NCBI RefSeq assembly: GCF_000247815.1
Contig: NC_021671.1
Location: forward strand, 28,040,463-28,104,462
Length of the DNA stretch: 64,000 nucleotides
Direction of reading: 5' to 3'
Source: Ficedula albicollis
Taxonomy: Eukaryota > Chordata > Aves > Passeriformes > Muscicapidae
In this document: positions 1 to 9,500 of the stretch, piece after piece
Layout: each line of letters starts with the position of its first letter
How positions within the stretch are numbered: the stretch's first letter is position 1
The notes under the pieces: model-generated
The model's database searches: none
What the model saw: only the letters and a program-made list of their open reading frames with translations
What the model was told of the DNA's origin: nothing
Position numbers and translations under genes: made by a program

Positions 1-444
1 TGTGAAATTAGATGTTTCAAAGAATTTTATAATACAGTAGGTAATACCTAAGTTATAGTAATTCTTGCAGTAATCAAAATTAAAATTCAGTGATCTGAGT
101 AGAATTTATCTCAATCATTTGGAAAGCAACTGTAACATGTAAACATCTGAACTGGAGTGTCTTATATTTGAGTTTCTTCTTGATATGAAAGCAGTAGAGT
201 AGATTCTGAGTGTAGAGTAGGTGTTAATCACACTTCTCTGTCCCACTCTAGAAATAAGCCCGTGAATTTGTGCACACTTCCTTTCTTCCTTTGTAGTGTT
301 GAGTATTTCAGGGCTCTCCTGACTGCAGTAGAGGCATCTAAGAGAACTATGTAAAGTACTGGTTTTTGGATAATGCATCATTGTGTCACTTACGAATGTC
401 TTGGAATTCTTCTTATTTTCCAAATTATTTTATCTTTACTGTAG
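1..444 (+). other. TFDP1: TFDP1 intron, 3' part
   Basis: AT-rich non-coding sequence ending in a normal acceptor (tttactgtag) at 441-444, directly before the first TFDP1 exon of the window. I see no conserved element or repeat in it. It is called intron because the next exon starts at a phase-0 boundary in the middle of the DP-1 protein. Confidence 0.75.
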
Positions 445-566
445 GTTATCGGTACACCTCAGAGACCTTCAGCGCAAAATACTATCCTGGTAGGAAGTCC
501 ACACACACCTAACACACATTTTGCATCGCAGAACCAGACTGGAGATTCTTCACCTTGGTCTGCTGG
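445..566 (+). CDS. TFDP1: TFDP1 exon: linker before the DNA-binding domain
   Basis: 122 nt, entering in phase 0 and leaving in phase 2. It encodes a Ser/Thr/Pro-rich segment that starts VIGTPQRPS and ends SSPWSAG (the last Gly is split). The donor is gtgagc. The same donor context is repeated 103 bp downstream at 670 inside a tandem duplication; see findings. Confidence 0.95.
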
Positions 567-3500
567 GTGAGCAAAATGAAAGCTAGAAGGGATTAGTCAG
601 GTGTTGGAACTTCTGTTTTAAATGTTGTGATAGTGTGTGTACTCCTCAGGCTGGCAGTGTGGGGAGTGGGTGAGCAAAATGAAAGCTAGAAGGGATTAAT
701 CAGGTGTTGGAACTTCTGTTTTAAATGTGATAGTGTATGTACTCCTCAGGCTAGCAGTGTGGGGAAGTCTTTTCCTTTTCATCAAGAGCACTTCACCACT
801 GAAGTCTGTTGTACTAAAATAGGGAATAATCACACAATAATGAGTGCCTCTTCATTTCTTGTAAAAGAATGCAGAATATTTTCTGTAAGCTCTGGTAGAT
901 ATTCTGACATTACTAATATTTAGAGAATTTAGCTCCTAAAAGAACACAAGAATTTGTCTGACTTGATTCTGTGATTTCTCTTATGCTGGTGTATTTTCAG
1001 AAAAAAATTATTATCAGTGGCCTGTTACACGTAAATAGTTCTGCTTTGGAATTATACAGTGTAATGAGATGTAAGAGTTGAGACTTCCCCTTGCTGAAAC
1101 TAATTTTGTTGATAATTGTATTTTTCCTCTAGTTACAAGGAAGTTTTTATTTAAAAACTTTGCGAAGCAGAAAAATTTGTTATACTGCTTGTATCTTGTA
1201 ACTTTCAGGTTATAATAGCAATTTCATATGCTGCATAACTTCATATCTTGTGTTATAGTAATAGTGTGATGTTTAGTGAGTTCAACCAATACCAGACTTT
1301 GTCTGTTCAGTCAGTATCATATTGCATAGAAAACGCTCAATCTATGTGCTACTTTAAATTAAAAAATAAAAATTTTAAAAAAGGACAAAAAAGTTCTCTC
1401 CTCTGATTCAGTTTTCATGTTTTAGTATTTATCCCCTTATCTCTTCTTGTCTTGAAGTTTGGAAGGTTTTCTTTATTACTTCTTCAAGGAATATGCCTGT
1501 TGTTAATTTATTGCCTGCTGCTGGAAGCATTTCAGGCCAGGTTGAATAGAGCTTTGGGCATCCTCACTGAGCTGAGGATACCCTGGCTCACTGCAGGGGG
1601 ATTGGACTAGATGACCTTTAAAGATGAGCTTCCAACCCAAACTATTCTGTGATTTTGTGATTCTACTGGAGCTAGGAAAAACAGCAAAAGAATAAATTTA
1701 TATTGTGTTTCAGCATCAAGATACTAGAATTGTTTACAAATACTGTAAATTGTAAGGAAAAAATGTAGGAGAGAAGGTTGGGAAGGGATAAGAAGCAAAA
1801 GAAAAGGGAAGGTTTGGGTTTTTTACAGCAGTGTGCCTGTATTTGAAAAAGAGACATCAAATATTCCAAAGTTTAAATCTTCTTAAAATATATATTATAC
1901 ATATATTTAGGAAGCGGAACAAAAAAGGCGAGAAGAATGGCAAGGGTTTACGTCATTTCTCTATGAAGGTTTGTGAGAAGGTACAAAGAAAAGGAACCAC
2001 CTCATACAATGAGGTGGCAGACGAGTTGGTTGCAGAATTCACTACCACTGATAATCACATTTCACCAAATGAATCAGTAAGTATATGGGAAGTCAATGAC
2101 ATGTGAACTGAATGGGGGGAAGAGAAGTTTCTTTTGAGATTTTTCTGTTTTTCCTACTGCTAAATGAAACAGATCAGATATTAACTGAGTTTACCCATTT
2201 GCTGTAATATGTTTGTTTTCAAATATTTTTGGCACAGGTATAGTTTTGATTAATGCACTATGTCTACAGCAGGCTTATGACCAGAAGAATATTAGACGAC
2301 GTGTCTATGATGCCTTAAATGTCCTTATGGCCATGAACATTATCTCTAAGGAGAAAAAGGAAATCAAATGGATTGGTCTACCTACTAACTCGGCTCAGGA
2401 ATGTCAGAATTTGGAGGTATGTGCATTTGGAAGTTCACAATGGCTTTGTGTTTGAGTAAATCTTTACAGCTTTAATATGTTCTGATGCAATACATGCCTA
2501 TAATCTTCTGAGATAGCAACATGGAATAGTATGGTCCTTTAACTCTTTTTATTTTGTTTTTTATATACTGAACACATGCTGTTCAACTTCCAGATTGTTC
2601 AAATGTGTCTTTAATTCTTCTGTGTCAGAAATACAGCTTTTACAGTGCATGAGAAATGGTTCTGAGTGGAAGATAGGAAAAAATGAATGTGATTTCCAAG
2701 ATTGCAGTGGTGGTACTCAGGAGTTGGGAAGATCTGTTTTCTCCAGATGCCAAACAGACAATAAATATGTGATGATAGATGTTGCATGTAGGTCAGTACA
2801 TTTAGACATCTCCACCGCTGCAGGTCTTAGCTTTTTGTGACAATGCTCTTATTTGAGTATGTCAGACTTTTTTATTGCATGTCTTGGGGAAGAAGTGAAA
2901 TGTTTTATTCTGAAAGAGATTCGTAAGTTCTGACAGGATGTTTTTACTATCCTGTGATTTGCAGAATAATAAAGTTACTGAGGTTCACCGAAGTAAATTC
3001 ATTTCATTGACAGGATGTTTTTACTATCCTGTGATTTGCAAAATAATAAAGTTACTGAGGTTCACCGAGGTAAATTCATTTCATCAGAAGAGAATGAGAT
3101 GTATTTATTCTTAATAAGTCTAAATTTCCTTCAGCAGAACAAAAAAAAAATCAGTGTAGAAGGTGCCAGAGTGAAGGGGGAAAGTGGAACAAAAGCGTTT
3201 TGGAGCCTTATCTACAAAGGGATAATTCTAATTTTTGTTTGATACTGATAATTGATTTTTCGTTTAATACTGTAATTGCTGTCTAGATAAAGTAAGTACA
3301 GGGTGTCTAATGAACTCGGATTTATTTGAATATCATCCCGAGTGAAAATTATTAGTTAAGAGAGTGATAACTGGGGCATACTTAATAAGGTGAGTATGGA
3401 AGGTGAAGTGGTTCCAAGATCACAGTGCTGTGTGCTGAACAGGGAACCAGCTAACTGGAGGGACTTTGAAAGTAGATCTTTTTGGGTCTGTCTCACAAAG

Positions 3501-6500
3501 TATGACATTGCCAGCAGTGTTTTGGTGGAGCAAAAGAAAAAAAGGTGTGGCTCATTCACCTGGATTTGATGTGGTAACTGATAATGTCCTAAAGAAGAGT
3601 AGGATAATATTAGTACTTAAGTAAAAAAAAAGCTACTTAGAATGTAATAATGTACAGTGAAGGTTCATGCATTTAAGATAAGGAACAGTGGTGTCTTCTG
3701 ATCAAAAGAAAGTGAGAACGCGTTAATTGGCTGTCACAAGAGGAGGAAGGAGTTCTGTTAACCATTGAATAATTAAGCCAGTGTAATACAGTGAATTTCT
3801 GAAAGCTAATGTTTAATTTGTAAAATTGTAACATCTAATAAAGTTTATTTTGCTATTCCATCTAATACTGTTTAGCTTCATCCTTACACTATTGAAAATC
3901 AAGCCAAGGAGCTTATAACAAATATAGGAGTTTGAGGGTTTCCTCATCAACTATTTGTTGTTTTAAATGCTTTTGAATTTGTCTTTTATGTGTAAATTAG
4001 AATGTTAGATTTGGTAAAGTATAGTCTGATAATGCAAAAACTGAGTGTATGGAGCAATTAATAAGGTAAGGCAGTGTAGTTTATGTGTATGAGATATTTT
4101 TCTATCTCAAGTGAGATTTTTTTTGGAGGGAGGCAGTTATTTGGCTTGGGAGCAATTAATAAGGTAAGGCAGTGTAGTTTATGTGTATGAGATATTTTTC
4201 TATCTCAAGTGAGATTTTTTTTTTGGAGGGAGGCAGTTATTTGGCTTACTTTCTAATGCTGAACTTTAAGACTTGATCCTACCCTTTAATTTTATTTTTT
4301 TTTTAAATATAGCATCAGGCCTTTTTGCATCTTTTGTTTTTTCAACCGTGTACACTTGGGGGTAGAGGTGTTTGCTTTCACCAAAACCAAACAGTAAACT
4401 GCATCCATGTGAATTTTTAACTTGAGTAGTTTCCTTGCTGGTTGCACATTTTAAAGATCTAAAAAAATAAGTTTTTTCCAGGGCCAGCAATCTCTCTATT
4501 CAGGATCTTGGCTGACAGTAGCAGTTGCCTAGGAGGAGGAGGAGTTGGACCTGGGGAGCTGCAGGCCAGTCAGCCTCACAATCCCTGGGAATCTGGTGGG
4601 GTGATCCATCCTGGGAGGCTCTCCCTAAATATCTGGAGGACAGGAAAGTGGTCAGGAGTAGTCAGTGCAGATTCACCAAAGGCAAATTGTGCTTAAGCAA
4701 CCTGAGGCCTTCTCTGATGGAACAACAGACTGGGTAGAGGAGGGGAGAGCAGTGGATGTTGTCTGCCTGGACATCAGCAAGGCTTTTGACTCTCTCCCAC
4801 TATATCCTCATGGGCAAGCTCAGGGAGTGTGGCCTGAGAGTGGATAGTGAATGATTGAGAGCTGGGTGAGTGGCAATGTCAGAGGGTTGTGATTGGTAGC
4901 ACAGATTCTGGTTGACTGTGGTGTCCCCCACGCTTCAGTGCTGGGTCCAGTATTCTTTAATTTGAGTGAAGGGGCAGATGCCTCCTCAGCAAATTCAGTG
5001 AAACACAAAGCTGGGAGGAGTGGCTGGTACCCCAGAGTGCTGTGCAGCCCTTCAGAAGGACCTCAGCAGGGTGGAGAGATGGGCAGAGAAGGAATGTATG
5101 AACTTCAGCAAAGGCAGAAGCAGGAAGAATAACCCCATGCACCTGTACAGGTTGGGGGCAGCCTGTTGGGAGGCAGTGGAGAAGGACCTGGGGGTCCTGG
5201 TGGACAGCAAGCTGTCCTTGAGCCAGCAGTGTCCTTGTGGCCAAGAAAGCCAGTGTCCTGGTGTGCATCAGAAAGAGCATGGCCAGCAGGTCAAGGAGGA
5301 TGGTCCTGCCCCTGTGCTCAGCCCTGTGAGGCACAGCTGGAGTACTGAGAGGGGACCTCATCATTGGCTGTCAGTATCTGACAGGAGGTGTCAGAGGATG
5401 GACCAGGCTCTTCTCAGTGTTGCCAAGCAATAGGACAAGAGGCAACATACAGAAACTGATACACAGGAAGTTCCACCTGAATATGAGGAAGAACTTTTTT
5501 ACTGTGTGGGTGAGTGAGCACTGGAACAGATTGCCCAGAGAGATTCTGGAGACTGCTTCCTTGGAGATACTCAAAAGCTGTCTGGACACAATCCTGAGTT
5601 GTGTGTTTGGGGGGGACACATCATGAGGAGGGAGGTTGGAATAGATAACTTTCAGTGGTCCCTTTCAACCCTATCTATTCTGTGATTAAAGAAGGTATTT
5701 TGTGATGTTTTCTTCTGTAACTTGTGGTTCAGGCATAACTGAGGCAGATACATTATCTTTCTATTTAATAGCCCTCAATATTTCTTCCACAAATTTTTAC
5801 TTTTTTTTTTCAAAGTTTGCTTTTAATGTTGGGTCATTTGTGGCAGTGAGTTTCAGGTGCATGAGAAGCTTCTTATGAAATACCTTTTGTTTGGTTTTGA
5901 ATGTACTATATTTAGTTGATACCTACTGAATATTTTTTTAGTTGGAAGTGATGGTGACCTTGTCATTTCTTCTTCTCTTTCTCCATCCTGTTCTTTGTTT
6001 TGTAGGGCTCTCTCATGTTCTCCCCCATTATCTCATTCTCCTTTCAGTAGTCTTAATTTATTCATTATTCTCTTGCATAGAGTCTATTCTGTATTGTTGA
6101 TGATCCTGATTGCTTTTTCATATGCTTGTCTTGAAATAGGACCATCAGACCTGCAGAATTCAAAATGTAAACATTCTGCTTCCTAGAGTAATGTAGTGGT
6201 AATTCCTGTTTGGTATTCTGTTTCTTCCCTAGTAATTCAATTTTTGGCGGTCATGGTATACTGAGCTGATGGATTTTACAGATACTGTAATTTTAGATCT
6301 CTACTGAATGTCATTTTATTTCTAAAGTATGCATGGATTAGATTGTTTTCTCACATATACCACACTATATTTACCAGTAATAATTTAGGTGATGTAATCA
6401 CAAAGTGCAGCAAGACACTTTGAGTTTGCTTTATGTCTCTTTTTACTGTGCCAGGTAACCCAGCATTGCCAGCAGATTCTGTCACCTTGTCACCTTAATC

Positions 6501-9500
6501 TGATTGTCTGTCATTAGAATAACTGTATGTCAATTTAATCCCTGTGGGAATCTGCTGGAGAGCTTCTTCCATTAAGAAAGCTGTGTATTTCCTAGCTTTT
6601 TGTCTCTTACCTTTTTTGTTATTATTTAGTACATATTAAATACTGTGAGGCCTTAACCTTGGGCTCTGTAGCAGCTTTGTGTCTTTAACCATCTTTAATG
6701 GATCTTCTCCAATGTCTGTAATAGACTCTACATCAAATACATCCTTCTTGTCTCTTTGCCTCTTTGGGAGAATTCCAGTAACCCTTTGAGGCATAACTTC
6801 TGTTTGCAAAGATGTTTTTATCTTCTTCACATGTTGTTGTATTTTATTCCCCAGAGTTCTAATTCTGCTTTTTGTTAGTTTCCAAAGGTAGTACTGATGT
6901 GTCTTGATAGTTAAGTCTCTAAATTATATGTGGAACCTTAATGATTGATTGCTGTATCTCCTACCTCCAGTTCTCTGGTATTGAAATTATTTTAAAGGGA
7001 GAAAGTGTTGGCATAAAATGCTGCTTGAAACCAACAAACTGACCAGTCCTTTTTATCTGTCTTAAGGTGGAGAAACAGAGAAGAATTGAAAGAATAAAGC
7101 AAAAACAGTCTCAGCTACAAGAACTCATTCTACAGGTACAGTCAAGGTACTCTTGTCTATAGGGCAAGGTAACTTATGTCTGTATTCCTCTTGTTTTATC
7201 CCAGTCTGAGGGATGGGAAACTTCTAGGAAGACCAGAGGTGAATTTCAGGATATGGTGTATGCAGCTTTATTTAACTCTATAGTTTATCTGGGACCATGC
7301 TGTTGGCCATTGCTATTGGGGGTACAATCAACCTTCCATCAGTTGTGATGAATTTGTTTGGAGTTTCAAGTATGTTTAAACAGGGTTTATGCTGATAGAA
7401 GTATTTCATACCATACCCTCTGAATTTTCCAGTTCAGTGTAGGAACTGAACTAGATACAGGTATCTAGAATTTTCTTCTGTGTTAGCATCCATAGATAAA
7501 ATTAGGTGACTGTAGAATTTGTCTGTCATAGTGCTCTGCATTGTGCCTCTGGAGACTTGCTGTCACTGGTGTGTAAGTGGCTGAACCACTGTGAAACAGT
7601 GGCTGAACTCCTTCCCAGATTTCCCTTACTACACCTAGGGAAGCAGTAGTCTATTTCCCAAGTCACTGTGCTGCTGGTCCATAGAATTGTGTTCCTGGGT
7701 AGCTGTGTTACCTGCACAGTAGGAATGAGAATTTCAGAGATGCAAAAGGAAAGTACAGACAGCTGTGGGACAGCTGCCTGATTTTTATCAGTCTCTGTGT
7801 TGTCTTTGGATTTTGGTCTTAATTCTTGTTTATTTCATTTGATTTCAAGAGCAGAAAAATATTTTTCTTTGTTTAGTAGCTTACTGTATGATTTATAACT
7901 TGAGTTTCTATGGCTTTTAATTATTCAAATTGCTAGTTTTTAAAATGGGAACATTCCATTGCAATTTTGTATTCCAAAGCAATTTTGATAAGATGTTAAA
8001 GTCTCTAATCTTAAATGGGCAATTCAAAAACCTAATGCCAGATACTCAAATCCCAAACGTTAACTTTTTTAGCATATAATTAATTTCAGTATTAACGTTC
8101 AGTTGTATTTTTTGGAGTGCGGTAGCTAGTAGGGAAGAGTAAATGGAAATTTATTTTTCCAGTCATTGCTCTCTCTCCGTTCTGCCTGGGATCTGTCCAA
8201 GGAACTGTCCTGATGTAGTTAGTAGAATGTAGCTTTTTTTTTTCTCAGTAAAGTTTTACTATGTTGTCTCTTTTTATACTGCAATCTGTGACTCTTGCAT
8301 CTTATCATGCAGGAATATGGTAAACACTGTCCTTTTCTGCCTTTACCTGCTGCAACCATTGCTGGAATCCTTAGGAATTTTGTTAGCATGATCCTAAAAG
8401 CTTCATTCACGCTTTGATATTGCTGTTGCTTTTTCTAGCAAATTGCCTTTAAGAACCTCGTCCAGCGAAACCGTCAAGCAGAGCAGCAGGCAAACCGACC
8501 TCCCCCTTCCAACTCTGTCATCCATTTGCCATTTATCATTGTGAACACCAGCAAGAAGACAGTGATCGACTGCAGTATTTCAAATGACAAGTAAGCTAAC
8601 AAAGTTTTCCATCTGGCTTTTGGTAGAGCTCTTGAGTTCATAAAAGTGTTCATATAAATTTGTTGATGATTAATACAAGCGTGATTTACTTGTGCCTTTT
8701 GTATATTGAGAATTTGCACTTCAGACAGCCCTTATATAGCCCTTTAATGAATTGACTAATTGATTCACATTTGATAACTTATTTAAGACTTGCTATCTAG
8801 AGATACTAGGCATCTCTCTTGACATTTTATGTGATGCTTAACCAAGCAGTGTTTTCCTTTGGCTTTAACACTATGAAATGCAGCAAGGAGAATTGAAAAT
8901 GGCAGTCCTGAAAACTAAATCCATTCTCCACTTTTGATTCAAAAAGCTGTAGTTTTCATCATCTAAATAAAAACTGATTGAAAGCAGTCATGAGCAAGTA
9001 CATAAATCTTCAATTTTTAAAAATTTGATTGCTTAGTTTGATGTGTCACTGTCACTAACACACTTAACACTGTGTGTACAGCTTTTGCAATGCTGCAATT
9101 TCTGAAAATTTAAAAGTAGTTAAAGTTATTGAAGTTAATTGAGACATTTTTTCCTCTCCAGGTTTGAATATCTATTTAATTTTGACAATACTTTTGAAAT
9201 TCATGATGATATAGAAGTACTAAAACGAATGGGGATGGCTTGTGGGCTAGAATCTGGAAGCTGTTCAGCAGAGGACCTAAAAATTGCAAGGAGTTTGGTT
9301 CCCAAAGCTCTGGAACCATATGTGACAGGTTAGTTACTCTGAGAAGAGATGATTTTTTTCTTTTTTAATATAGGACTCTAGGAAGAATCATGGAAATACC
9401 TTAGATCAGTTAATTTCCACTGGTTTGTGGTAAAGATTTCTGTTAAGTTCTCAAATTTATCTGCTTTTTAGTATACCTTAGGGATCAAATAACATAGTGA

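Larger units (their letters stand above)
2417..7066 (+). other. TFDP1: TFDP1 intron with repeats
   Basis: 4.65-kb intron, the longest wholly inside the window. It contains two tandem duplications (2931-3084, 4052-4247) and a degenerate CR1 (4495-5690). The rest is AT-rich and I see nothing else in it. Confidence 0.85.

Noticed and set aside
4508..5626. Overlapping open frames with retrotransposon-like wording
   Set aside because: They are broken pieces of one 5'-truncated CR1 with frameshifts, not cellular genes.
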